Shown: positions 45,925 to 54,177, counted from the stretch's first letter. The stretch is DNA of 64,000 bases from Agaribacillus sp965228415 (GCA_965228415.1 OZ245814.1:3968001-4032000), one strand, 5' to 3'. The notes: a model not told the origin generated them from the letters alone. A program made the numbers and translations.

Positions 45925-46413
45925 TCAAAGAAGTTTTTGAAGATCCTGGATTCGAACGGACAGGTACTTGACCTGTTTCGCCTTGCTTTTTGGCAATGTA
46001 AAATCTGAGAATTGATGATTTAGTTTTTCTGTAAACACAGTCTCAATCAATTTCACTTCCCTTACCATTATTGCTAAACTTTCCTCATCGGTTTCACCAA
46101 TGATATCATGAATATCGTAAGACCTGGGATCAAAAGCCGGCTTGGAAGATTTCTCCATATCGGCCTTTAGCGCAATAAGATCTAACCTTAAAGTGCTAAT
46201 TACCTTAGCTTCGCCAAATTTTGTCTTAGCGCCGCGACAAGCCGAAGGTGAACAACCCGGGGTTGATGCAACATCTGCTTTTTGCCCTTTGGCACATGCA
46301 ACCTTATCTTCTCCACTTTGAGCGCAAGAAGACTGAGCCATTAAGTCAGTACTTATTACCATGCCGGTCATTATCAATATGCCAAGTAGTACATTTTTCA
46401 ATTCTGGTTTCAT
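45925..46413 (-). CDS. Exported cysteine-rich protein of the ECF regulon
   Basis: The ATG at 46413 gives 162 residues with a signal peptide (VLLGILIMTGMVISTDLMAQ). Four cysteines follow at residues 30, 40, 54 and 59, spaced as two pairs in the first ~35 mature residues, and the rest is helical and charged. I recognise no family. A promoter with GCATCATTTT, 10 bases, CGTCT lies 40-66 bp upstream, identical in design to those of the other Cys-rich genes at 49009 and 51100. The cluster suggests thiol/metal(loid) binding in the periplasm. Confidence 0.6.
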   Translation of the reverse strand: MKPELKNVLLGILIMTGMVISTDLMAQSSCAQSGEDKVACAKGQKADVASTPGCSPSACRGAKTKFGEAKVISTLRLDLIALKADMEKSSKPAFDPRSYDIHDIIGETDEESLAIMVREVKLIETVFTEKLNHQFSDFTLPKSKAKQVKYLSVRIQDLQKLL

Positions 46414-46452
46414 TTTCTTCGAATTCACTTTGTTAGTTATTTTTTTGCCTAA

Positions 46453-46479
46453 TAGACGAGCAACTTTCAAAATGATGCA
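46453..46479 (-). promoter_or_regulatory. ECF-type promoter P1 (upstream of the Cys-rich periplasmic gene)
   Basis: On the minus strand the -35-like GCATCATTTT is followed by exactly 10 bases and the -10-like CGTCT(A). It is 39 bases upstream of the gene at 46413. Promoters P2 (49213-49238) and P3 (52479-52504) share the same bases and the same spacing. Confidence 0.75.
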
Positions 46480-46630
46480 GAAAAGCACCTATTTTTTTGT
46501 AAAAAAACTTACAGATTAGGCACACAATAAGAGGCAAACCAAAGTGTGCCAACCGCAAAATCATTATAATAGGTGATTAGAAGTTCCCCGGCTTTTATCG
46601 ATGAGTTCTCAGTCTCCCCGGTTAACCGGA

Positions 46631-47677
46631 TTACGCATTTTCATTCAATGTCTGATTGATCTCAAACGCTGTATTTTTTGCTGTTTTTCCTACGCCGTAG
46701 ATAGTTGATGAAGCAAAACCCGTCCAGCTTCCATAGCCCACCAACCACAGGTTTGGCTCCTTTTGGGATCGTGTATATTTTGTGGCAATGCGGTTATTCT
46801 CAATAACGCCCAGGGGGGTCAGATGCTTTAAGTTCGACTTAAAGCCGGTGCACCAAATAACAGCATCAAACGCTTCCGGTTCCCCATCAGGCCAAATAAC
46901 CCCTTTATCATAAAATGATTCAAAGGGTCTTCGCGCTTGAAGAACGCCCCGTTTAAGCGCTTCCTTAACGCTGTCCAACATCACAATGTCACCTAGCGAG
47001 AATTTGACATCATTTTTAGGTTTTTTATTCAGGAATTTATTGGTAGCCTCCTGAAACAGATAGCGGCCATCCACATGGTCGGGCAGGAACCTGGGGTCCT
47101 CCAACGTCACCCATTGCGTATCTGCAACCTTGGAAACCTCTGCCAGGATTTGTGCACCCGAATTCCCACCACCGACAATTATTACTTTCTGGTCCTCGAA
47201 TTTATCCGGCCTTCTGTATTCAGAAGAATGAAGCTGTCTACCCTTAAACTGGTCGGCATTTGGGTATGCCGGAATAAAAGGATTTGCCAAACTCCCCGTT
47301 GCACTTACCAGGGTTTTACTCTTGTAAGTTCCCCTGTTGGTCTCAATTACAAAAAGACCGCCCTCTCTGCTTGCCGTATTTACTGAGACCGGCCTGTGAA
47401 TTGGAAATTCATAACGTTTTTCATAGGCTTTTATATATTCGATGAACTCATCTTTGCCCGGGTACTGCTTTTCACCTTGCGGCATCATCCAGCCTGATAA
47501 AGAGCTATAGGGTACCGGTGAAAAGAGTTGAAGACTATCCCAGGTGTTTAACCAGGATCCTCCGGCCTCCTGTTGATCATCTAAAATCAAGTAATCAATC
47601 TGGTAACGTCTGAAAAAATAGGCAACAGATAATCCGGCCTGGCCGCCTCCAATGATAACAGAATCATATACTTTCAT
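46631..47677 (-). CDS. arsO: ArsO-like flavin monooxygenase
   Basis: This 348-residue protein has an N-terminal FAD site (VIIGGGQAGLSVAY), an NADPH site (VIIVGGGNSGAQILAE, ~168-183) and, between them, SWLNTWDSLQLFSPVPYSSLSGW. That segment and the length of ~348 match the ArsO family of small flavin monooxygenases found in arsenic loci. Its start overlaps the end of the PLP enzyme gene by 14 bp. The ArsO name is by similarity. No arsR, arsB/acr3 or arsC lies here, so the substrate could also be another thiol- or metalloid compound. Confidence 0.6.
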   Translation of the reverse strand: MKVYDSVIIGGGQAGLSVAYFFRRYQIDYLILDDQQEAGGSWLNTWDSLQLFSPVPYSSLSGWMMPQGEKQYPGKDEFIEYIKAYEKRYEFPIHRPVSVNTASREGGLFVIETNRGTYKSKTLVSATGSLANPFIPAYPNADQFKGRQLHSSEYRRPDKFEDQKVIIVGGGNSGAQILAEVSKVADTQWVTLEDPRFLPDHVDGRYLFQEATNKFLNKKPKNDVKFSLGDIVMLDSVKEALKRGVLQARRPFESFYDKGVIWPDGEPEAFDAVIWCTGFKSNLKHLTPLGVIENNRIATKYTRSQKEPNLWLVGYGSWTGFASSTIYGVGKTAKNTAFEINQTLNENA

Positions 47678-48839
47678 TAATGGCTAAGTTTAGCTGTTTA
47701 AAGGCAGACTGGATCCTGGATCTTGGAGAAGCAATATTCATCCTCATAAACCGGGCACCGTTTCTATCAAACCAATTGCCGGGGGTTAATGCCAATTTGG
47801 CTTTGTTAACAACTATTGTCTTCAATTCGTCAGCGGTTAAATCCAATTCACTAAAGTCCAGCCATACCTGGTAAGTTCCCTCCACGGGAAACATTTTTAC
47901 CATCGGAAGTTCATTTTGTAAATATTCCTGTATCCACGATATGGTATCACTAAGATATGAAATCAGGTCATCCAACCAAGGCCCACCATACTTAAAAGCT
48001 GCAATAGTACCAAAAGTAGTAAAGGCATTGCCATGACCCAGGTACATGGAGTCAACCGTACCTTTGATTTGGTTTCTTAATGCTTCATCCGTAATGTACA
48101 AGTAGCCATTGGAAATGCTTTGCATTCCGAAGGTTTTTGCCGGTGAGCCGAGCAGCGCTATATGCCTGGACGCTCCCAAAGAGGCAATGCTATTGAACCG
48201 GTGTCCCGGATAAATAATATCGGAATGGATCTCATCACTGATGATGCTCAAACCATATTTGTCTGCAAGCTCCGCCAATTGTTGCAATTCATTCTTTTTC
48301 CAGACCCGACCTACCGGATTATGAGGATTACAGATCAATATGATCCTGACATTTTCCGATTGAAGCTGTACTTCCAGGTTATCAAAATCCATTTGATAGT
48401 GCTCATCGACTATTTTAAGTGGGTTTGTAATTACCTTTCTGTCGGCTGACTTGATGATCCTTGCAAATTGATGGTATACCGGCATCTGGATTAGTATGCC
48501 ATCCCCGGGTTGAGTGAGTTCCCTGACCAGTAAGGCAATGCCGGTGAGAACTCCGGAAATCTGAATAAATGATTTGTTGTCCAGAGATAATTGATGTCTT
48601 TTCTTGTTCCAATCCACAATGGCGTTAAAAACATCACCAGAAGCGAATTCATAGGCAAAAACACCCCGGTCAACCAGTCTCTGAAATTCTTTGAGTATAG
48701 GTTCAGCTATTTTAAAATCCATATCAGCAAGCCAGAATGAAGCCAGGTCATTTGACCCAAACATGTTTAGGAGCATCTTCGGGTCTTCTCTGGCGAAGTT
48801 ATGCGGCACAGCTTTATTTACTATATCGAATTGATTCAT
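47664..48839 (-). CDS. PatB/MalY-type PLP enzyme (C-S lyase)
   Basis: The ATG at 48839 gives 391 residues of a fold-type I aminotransferase family protein. The PLP-binding Lys lies in LGSPAKTFGMQSI, and ICNPHNPVGRVW and DEIHSDIIYPG are typical of the cystathionine beta-lyase/MalY-PatB group. These enzymes cleave C-S bonds of cysteine conjugates to release thiols. The gene follows a strong terminator (48959-48980), so it has its own start or relies on read-through, and it overlaps the ArsO-like gene by 14 bp. Confidence 0.85.
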   Translation of the reverse strand: MNQFDIVNKAVPHNFAREDPKMLLNMFGSNDLASFWLADMDFKIAEPILKEFQRLVDRGVFAYEFASGDVFNAIVDWNKKRHQLSLDNKSFIQISGVLTGIALLVRELTQPGDGILIQMPVYHQFARIIKSADRKVITNPLKIVDEHYQMDFDNLEVQLQSENVRIILICNPHNPVGRVWKKNELQQLAELADKYGLSIISDEIHSDIIYPGHRFNSIASLGASRHIALLGSPAKTFGMQSISNGYLYITDEALRNQIKGTVDSMYLGHGNAFTTFGTIAAFKYGGPWLDDLISYLSDTISWIQEYLQNELPMVKMFPVEGTYQVWLDFSELDLTADELKTIVVNKAKLALTPGNWFDRNGARFMRMNIASPRSRIQSAFKQLNLAINESI

Positions 48840-48958
48840 TGTCTTTCTTGATTTATTTGTTTGGGGTATCAACTTTCAAATTACTTCTTAATCTGACAAA
48901 CGTGCAATCACACTTTGCCAGAATCTATCTCTTCACCACAAAATTCTATATAAACAAA

Positions 48959-48980
48959 AGGCCCCTGAAATCCGGGGCCT
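48959..48980 (-). terminator. Strong rho-independent terminator after the Cys-pair peptide
   Basis: On the minus strand AGGCCCC pairs with GGGGCCT around an 8-base loop, followed by TTTTGTTT. It lies 29 bp past the stop of the 53-residue peptide and ends the transcription unit. Confidence 0.85.
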
Positions 48981-49008
48981 CGTTTAAACCTGAATAATGA
49001 TTTTTTTA

Positions 49009-49170
49009 CTAACAACATCCAGCTGCCTGAGGTTTTTCTTCTACGACGTTGGCAGGAGCGCAGCAAGATACAGCCTGTGCTGTTTCTTTGACTTCTCGGG
49101 TAGGGCCGCAGCACCCACCTCCTGATTGTACTTGTACAGTTTCCTCAGTATTTAATTTTCTTGTTTTCAT
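49009..49170 (-). CDS. 53-residue cysteine-pair peptide
   Basis: The ATG at 49168-49170 opens 53 codons ending in TAG. The peptide has six cysteines in three adjacent pairs at residues 20-21, 36-37 and 52-53, including a CCGP motif and a C-terminal GCC. It has no signal peptide or helix. The C-terminal tail of the oxidoreductase encoded at 51100 shows the same CCGP and final GGGCC pattern, so the peptide looks like a free-standing form of that tail. Its own ECF-type promoter (P2) and a strong terminator flank it. The likely role is binding of soft metals or metalloids (inference). A RiPP precursor is a less likely alternative, as no modifying enzyme is adjacent. Confidence 0.75.
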   Translation of the reverse strand: MKTRKLNTEETVQVQSGGGCCGPTREVKETAQAVSCCAPANVVEEKPQAAGCC

Positions 49171-49212
49171 GATCTAAATAATTAAGTGTTTTTTTGATTC
49201 TTTCACCTACCA

Positions 49213-49238
49213 AGACGAACCCACCTAAAAATGATGCG
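49213..49238 (-). promoter_or_regulatory. ECF-type promoter P2 (upstream of the Cys-pair peptide)
   Basis: GCATCATTTT, 10 bases, CGTCT on the minus strand, 42 bases upstream of the peptide start at 49170, within the 175-bp gap after the sigma gene. It matches P1 and P3 in sequence and spacing. Confidence 0.75.
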
Positions 49239-49345
49239 GCGGGCTGTCATTATTTTCCATGAAAAAAATCGCGGTATTAATTTTCGGACGGCCTGCCCGC
49301 TATAAAACTTCACAAGCCAATTGTCGTGAAAATTTCAAATTTTCC

Positions 49346-49888
49346 TCATTGGCAATCAGCACAATCGTCATAACCTTTGTTGGGCAGGTATTCCAGAATG
49401 CTACCCTTACCACCTTGTATGATTTTACAGCAGCTTGAAAACATATCCTTTAACTTTTTCCGCCCTCTTTGAATCTTTGAACGGACTGTAACATAGTTCA
49501 TTTCAAGCCTTTTGGCTATTTCTTTCTGAGGGATATTTTCAAGCTCTGAGAGTGTCATGACTAAACGGTATTCTTCAGGCAGCAGATTTACGTAAGATGT
49601 AATGCAACTACTTAACTCCTTTACAGCACTTTCCTCATTTTCCTTTTCAAAAATTGAATTGTTATCTACATCCTCAGTATGGACTTTGTGCTTTCGGTAG
49701 TAATCGGTAATAGTATTTTTGGCGATGGTATATACCCAACTTTTGAGATTGTTTACTTCTTCATTACCTGATTTGGACAGTTTGTAAAACACCTCCTGAG
49801 TAATGTCTTCGGCATCCTCCTTATTGTTGATTCTTTTTCTTACATATAAGAAAAGAGGATTATATAATTGTTCTATTTGTTCTTGCAT
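49346..49888 (-). CDS. SigZ-like ECF sigma factor with cysteine-rich C-terminus
   Basis: This 180-residue sigma has region 2 (FLYVRKRINNKEDAEDITQEVFYKL, ~13-37) and region 4 (LPEEYRLVMTLSELENIPQKEIAKRLEMNYVTVRSKIQRGRKKL, ~105-148). After region 4 it continues with cysteines at 153, 154, 176 and 179 (SSCCK ... DDCADCQ). This tail is a hallmark of SigZ-type sigma factors and may sense metal or thiol state directly. No anti-sigma gene is adjacent. Its start overlaps the end of the MFS gene by 29 bp. It is the best candidate to recognise promoters P1-P3. Confidence 0.85.
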   Translation of the reverse strand: MQEQIEQLYNPLFLYVRKRINNKEDAEDITQEVFYKLSKSGNEEVNNLKSWVYTIAKNTITDYYRKHKVHTEDVDNNSIFEKENEESAVKELSSCITSYVNLLPEEYRLVMTLSELENIPQKEIAKRLEMNYVTVRSKIQRGRKKLKDMFSSCCKIIQGGKGSILEYLPNKGYDDCADCQ

Positions 49889-51041
49889 TTTGTGTGATAA
49901 AATTTAAATATAACACCATCATCAGAAACGCCAGGATCAAAAATAAATATAACGGCCCTGTAAGCTCAATTAAGTAAATTCCGACAAAAGCTCCAACGGC
50001 AGCTCCAAGATCCCACCAGGTACTTATTCCTGAAATGGCCTGCAACGAGTTCTCATTGCCCGATTGCCTTTGCAGGGCAATCAAGGGTGAAAATGTAACA
50101 ATAAAAGTATTAAAAAGGAACGACAAGACTATTCCAATGACTGTATAGCCCAATGCAATCAGTAATGTGCCGGAAATACAAAGCGCGACCGAAAGGTTGA
50201 ACAACTTAATGGCAGGTATTCTTAGTGTAAGAAAGCCACCCACAAAAGAGAAAACCAGTACAAACAATCGCTTCAATAACAGGTAGAAAGAAACAGTAAT
50301 GAGCAATTGACCTGAATCCGGGTTATCGCCACGCAAAAGGCTCGACAGCACGACGACTACGATTCCGTCTATGGCAATGGAATGGATGAAAACCAACAGG
50401 TTGATCGGACTGGGGGAAAAGGTTTTTTTTGTTTCAACCTTTGCGCCTTTCGGCCGGGTATCTCTGTAAGGTAGCATCAGGGCCAGCACTATGCCAACTG
50501 AACTTATTAGAGCAACCATGAATAAACCATTTTCAATACCCAGGCTATCAACAAAGATTGGTCCGACATAAAGGGAGAAAAAGGCACCCACCGTTTTTAT
50601 TCCTTTTGAAAAACCAAAAGCAAGACCTGATTTATCCCTGGCAGCGGCAGCATAATTGAGGCTTACTATTTTAAGACCTGAATAACTCAACCCCCATACC
50701 ATCCTGGCAATCAAAAAGCTAATGGCGCCGAGGCCAAGGCCATAAAACAAAGTAGTCAAAACTGCCAGGGTGGAAGACACAACCAAAACCATCTTCATGC
50801 CCAGCGTATTCACTAAATTGGCTATCGGTGTATTGGCAAGTACTCTGACAAAACGGTTTACAGCCAGAAGAACACCTATAAAGAAACCCGAAAAACCCAG
50901 GCTTTCCCCATATATCGGTAACAAAGGATAAAGCAGTGCATCCCCAAGACCCGCAAATGCCATAACGCCGCTGGACAATAAAGCCCCCCTAAAAGGGAGG
51001 CTTTTCGTTTTTATAATCGGAATACCCCTACTAAACAACAC
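49860..51041 (-). CDS. MFS efflux transporter
   Basis: This 393-residue protein has about 12 transmembrane helices (GDALLYPLLPIYGESLGFSGFFIGVLL at helix 1-2, and a long C-terminal run YLFLILAFLMMVLYL). It lacks the sugar-porter signatures of the transporter at 30657 and resembles small drug/ion efflux permeases. It lies between the oxidoreductase and the sigma gene (58 bp after the first, 29-bp overlap with the second), so it is the exporter of this response locus. Substrate unknown, possibly a thiol or metalloid adduct (inference). Confidence 0.75.
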   Translation of the reverse strand: MLFSRGIPIIKTKSLPFRGALLSSGVMAFAGLGDALLYPLLPIYGESLGFSGFFIGVLLAVNRFVRVLANTPIANLVNTLGMKMVLVVSSTLAVLTTLFYGLGLGAISFLIARMVWGLSYSGLKIVSLNYAAAARDKSGLAFGFSKGIKTVGAFFSLYVGPIFVDSLGIENGLFMVALISSVGIVLALMLPYRDTRPKGAKVETKKTFSPSPINLLVFIHSIAIDGIVVVVLSSLLRGDNPDSGQLLITVSFYLLLKRLFVLVFSFVGGFLTLRIPAIKLFNLSVALCISGTLLIALGYTVIGIVLSFLFNTFIVTFSPLIALQRQSGNENSLQAISGISTWWDLGAAVGAFVGIYLIELTGPLYLFLILAFLMMVLYLNFITQNARTNRTII

Positions 51042-51099
51042 CTGCTCCTTTTCCCTTTTCTGTTTTCATTTGTTACTGAATCCTTAAAAGATGAAGTAG

Positions 51100-52452
51100 T
51101 TAACTGCAACATCCACCACCAGCTGCCACTTCCGCTTCAACACCAACTGCTACGACTTTTGATGGACCGCAGCATGCGGCACCACCGGCCTCACCAAGAT
51201 TAGAGCTGCATACTCCGGTTTGCGGCAGATCCAGTTCTACGCTTGCGGCTGCCTCTTTATCTCCGTCCAGATAGGCAACTATTGAACGAACCTGTTCGTA
51301 TCCGGTAGCCATCAGGAATGTGGGAGCACGACCATAGCTTTTTGAACCTACGATGTAGAAGTCCTTTTCAGGATGTCTCAATTCCTTTTCTCCATGAGGC
51401 CTGACTGTACCACAACTATGGACATTGGGGTCTATCAACGCTGCCAGGTCAAAGACAGATTCCAATGATGCATCCAAATCTGTCCTGATCTCCCTGATAA
51501 TATCCAGATCAGGTCTTGATCCGGTGTTGCCAATGATCTCATCAATATCGTGAATAGTGGTTTCTTCTCCTTTCAATTCTCCTTCGACATTGATAGCATT
51601 TCCCTTCCGGCTTAGTTTTAAAATCCGGAAGGGAGTATAAACGTTGAGCTTCCCACTGTCCACCAATTTCTCGATTCGGACACCCAGCGCTCCTCTTGCT
51701 TCCAGTGCATCATCTTCTTTGCCTCCATATACCAATTCAAGATTTTCTTTTCGCAGTACCCAATTAAGTTTGGTGTCCGGGTAATCTTGTTGAACATCAG
51801 CAAGGTCCAACAGGGCATTGATGGCAGAGTGTCCACCGCCAACTACCATCACATTCTTGTTTTTGTACCTGTCCAGTGCTCCGTTCTTCACATTCGGAAT
51901 ACCGTAGAAAATATGATCCTTCAGCGCTTCCTCACCTTCTGCATGTACACCTCCTGATCCAATTGGGTTGGGCTGGTTCCATGTCCCTGAAGAATCAATG
52001 ACCGCCCGGGCCTCATAGTATTTGATAGTTCCATTCTCTTTTAACTTGATGGCAAAGGGTAATTCTTCACGGCCCCATGTCTTCATTTTATCTATCCCCT
52101 TTCGGCCTACGGATATTACTTTGGTGTTTAAATGAATACTTCGTTCAATCAAAGGATGTTTGGATAACGGCCTGAAGTATTTCTCTACCATTTCATTGCC
52201 TGTTGGCAAGCCATCTTTTTCAGGTGCGACCCAATCTGTCTGAAGAAGCAATGCTTCAGCTGCCTTGTCTATGTTATATCTCCAGGGAGAGAAAACACTA
52301 ACATGCCCCCAGGATAAGAAATTCTCACCGACGGTGCCTCCTGCCTCGAACAATTGGAAAGGCATCTTTCTTCTCGCTAAATGGGCGGCAGCAGCCAGTC
52401 CCACCGGGCCACCCCCAATTATAGCTACGGGTAAATTATCTATATTGCTCAT
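51100..52452 (-). CDS. FAD-dependent oxidoreductase with cysteine-pair C-terminal tail
   Basis: This 450-residue protein has an N-terminal FAD site (AIIGGGPVGLAAAAHLARR) and an NADPH site (VMVVGGGHSAINALLDL, ~200-215), giving a two-Rossmann flavin oxidoreductase or monooxygenase. The last ~40 residues carry cysteines at 415, 427, 428, 448 and 449 (CCGPS near 427, GGGCCS at the end). This tail is not part of the flavin fold and resembles the 53-residue peptide. It is the first gene of the unit, under promoter P3. It likely acts on a compound bound through the cysteines (inference). Confidence 0.75.
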   Translation of the reverse strand: MSNIDNLPVAIIGGGPVGLAAAAHLARRKMPFQLFEAGGTVGENFLSWGHVSVFSPWRYNIDKAAEALLLQTDWVAPEKDGLPTGNEMVEKYFRPLSKHPLIERSIHLNTKVISVGRKGIDKMKTWGREELPFAIKLKENGTIKYYEARAVIDSSGTWNQPNPIGSGGVHAEGEEALKDHIFYGIPNVKNGALDRYKNKNVMVVGGGHSAINALLDLADVQQDYPDTKLNWVLRKENLELVYGGKEDDALEARGALGVRIEKLVDSGKLNVYTPFRILKLSRKGNAINVEGELKGEETTIHDIDEIIGNTGSRPDLDIIREIRTDLDASLESVFDLAALIDPNVHSCGTVRPHGEKELRHPEKDFYIVGSKSYGRAPTFLMATGYEQVRSIVAYLDGDKEAAASVELDLPQTGVCSSNLGEAGGAACCGPSKVVAVGVEAEVAAGGGCCS

Positions 52453-52478
52453 TGATTTATTGTTTTATTCGTTGCCTT

Positions 52479-52504
52479 AGACGCATGATCGGAAAAATGA
52501 TGCA
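52479..52504 (-). promoter_or_regulatory. ECF-type promoter P3 (upstream of the FAD oxidoreductase operon)
   Basis: GCATCATTTT, 10 bases, CGTCT(A) on the minus strand, 26 bases before the oxidoreductase start at 52452. It drives the unit that includes the MFS and sigma genes, so the sigma would control its own synthesis. Confidence 0.75.
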
Positions 52505-52839
52505 GGTTAGTTATAACCATCCATATGGTCAGTTATTCAATCAATGGAAGTAACTTGGGTAATCAATGGCAATAATCCCTTTGCTCAGCATTTTTGGCGG
52601 GTGTAATTATCAATGATTTGTTTATAATCTGGCAACACAAAAAATAAACCCTTAAATTGTTAATTTCTTTACATTGGGTGTAGTCCTTTCTATTAAATTG
52701 ATAGTAAACACAATATAGGCTGACAGTATTGATCAAACAGGCAAATATCCGGACTGAAACTCAAATAGCTGAAAATAGATATAGCATTCAAATTTGACCA
52801 ATACTAAATTAATTAAACGCTAAGCTAACTATACAGACC
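52505..52839. other. Intergenic region between divergent units, no gene seen
   Basis: 335 bp between promoter P3 (-) and the Gfo/Idh/MocA gene (+). AT-rich, with no reading frame, RNA gene or clear palindrome. Confidence 0.45.
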
Positions 52840-54177
52840 ATGGAACTAACAAGAAGATCTTTTATCAAAAAAACTACAGTTGCCGGATCGGCGGCAATTG
52901 TAGCGCCAACAATCATTCCATCAAAGGTTTTTGGTGCAAATGACCGCATAAACGCCGCTGTTTTAGGTGTTAACGGGCGTGGAAAAAATCATATCGAAAG
53001 TCTGATGAATCAGAAGAATGTTCAAGTCACCATATTATGCGACCCGGATATGAATATTCTGAAGGAACGTCAGAAGAGTTTCAAAACAACCTACAAAAAA
53101 GACGTAGCGCTTGAGCAAGATCTTCGCCGGGTGATGGACAATAAAGATATTGATGTTGTAAGTATTGCATCGCCAAACCATTGGCATGCTCTTTCTGTCA
53201 TATGGGCTTGTCAGGCCGGCAAAGACGTTTATGTCGAGAAGCCGGGTTCCCATAATATTTGGGAGGGCCGCAAAATGGTTGAGGCCGCCCAAAAATATGA
53301 TCGCATTGTCCAGCACGGCGTGCAATTGCGGAGTTCGCCTGCGATTAACGAGGCGATACAATTAATGCGGGATGGATACATTGGCAGGGTATATATGGCA
53401 CGTGGCCTTGTTTTCCGATGGAGAGCTGATATCGGAGATCAGGGATTCTCCCCAGTACCAGAGGGCATTGATTACGACCTGTGGACCGGCCCCGCTCCAA
53501 TGCGTCCTTTCACAAAAAATCTGGTGCATTATAACTGGCACTGGCATTGGGATTATGGAAATGGTGATGTCGGTAACCAGGGAATACACGAAACCGACCT
53601 GTGTATGTGGGGGTTAGATGTTGGACTTCCGACAAAAATCACTTCCATGGGAGGAAAATTCCTTTGGGATGACTGCAAAGAGGTTCCGGAAGTGCTTACT
53701 TCTATTTACAAATACCCGGAAGAGGATAAGATCATACAGTTTGAAGTGCGCCCCTGGTGTACAAACACCGAAGAAGGCACCACGGTCGGCAATATTTTTT
53801 ATGGCGATAAAGGCATACTGGTTGTAGACGGCTACAATAAGTACAAGACCTATTTGGGTAAAAATAGAGAGCCTGGCAAATCGGGAGATGATGGGGGCGA
53901 TTCAGGAACGGGTATGGCCAGAGGAGCCGGTGGTACCGATGGACACTTCGCCAATTTTATCGATGCTGTTCGCAAACACGACAAAACTATACTTAATGGG
54001 CCCGTAGAAACCGCCCATCTTTCTTCAGGATTAGCTCATCTGGGAAATATTGCCTACAGATTAGAACGCGTTTTAACATTTAATCCAAGTTCCGAGACGT
54101 TTGTGAATGATTCCGAAGCTGATCAGATGCTTACAAGAAATTATCGTGGCGAATATGTCGTTCCTAATAAAGTATAG
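52840..54177 (+). CDS. Tat-exported Gfo/Idh/MocA-family oxidoreductase
   Basis: This 445-residue protein has a twin-arginine signal (LTRRSFIKKTTVAGSAAI) followed by the Gfo/Idh/MocA Rossmann fold (INAAVLGVNGRGKNHIE) and the VEKPGSHNIWEGRKM motif with catalytic Lys. The C-terminal half has the usual alpha/beta sheet (residues ~130-400). Tat-exported members in Bacteroidota act on extracytoplasmic sugars with NAD(P) carried inside the folded enzyme. It may belong to the sugar-uptake region ahead of the hybrid regulator, but the 545-bp gap makes this uncertain. Confidence 0.88.
   Translation: MELTRRSFIKKTTVAGSAAIVAPTIIPSKVFGANDRINAAVLGVNGRGKNHIESLMNQKNVQVTILCDPDMNILKERQKSFKTTYKKDVALEQDLRRVMDNKDIDVVSIASPNHWHALSVIWACQAGKDVYVEKPGSHNIWEGRKMVEAAQKYDRIVQHGVQLRSSPAINEAIQLMRDGYIGRVYMARGLVFRWRADIGDQGFSPVPEGIDYDLWTGPAPMRPFTKNLVHYNWHWHWDYGNGDVGNQGIHETDLCMWGLDVGLPTKITSMGGKFLWDDCKEVPEVLTSIYKYPEEDKIIQFEVRPWCTNTEEGTTVGNIFYGDKGILVVDGYNKYKTYLGKNREPGKSGDDGGDSGTGMARGAGGTDGHFANFIDAVRKHDKTILNGPVETAHLSSGLAHLGNIAYRLERVLTFNPSSETFVNDSEADQMLTRNYRGEYVVPNKV

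Noticed and set aside
49009..49170. Cys-pair peptide as a RiPP precursor
   Set aside because: No lanthipeptide, YcaO, radical-SAM or MNIO-type modifying enzyme is adjacent. A metal-binding role fits the context better, though RiPP is not excluded.
46631..52452. Standard arsenic resistance (ars) operon
   Set aside because: Only an ArsO-like gene points to arsenic. The regulator arsR, reductase arsC and pumps arsB/acr3 are missing, so the label is not supported.
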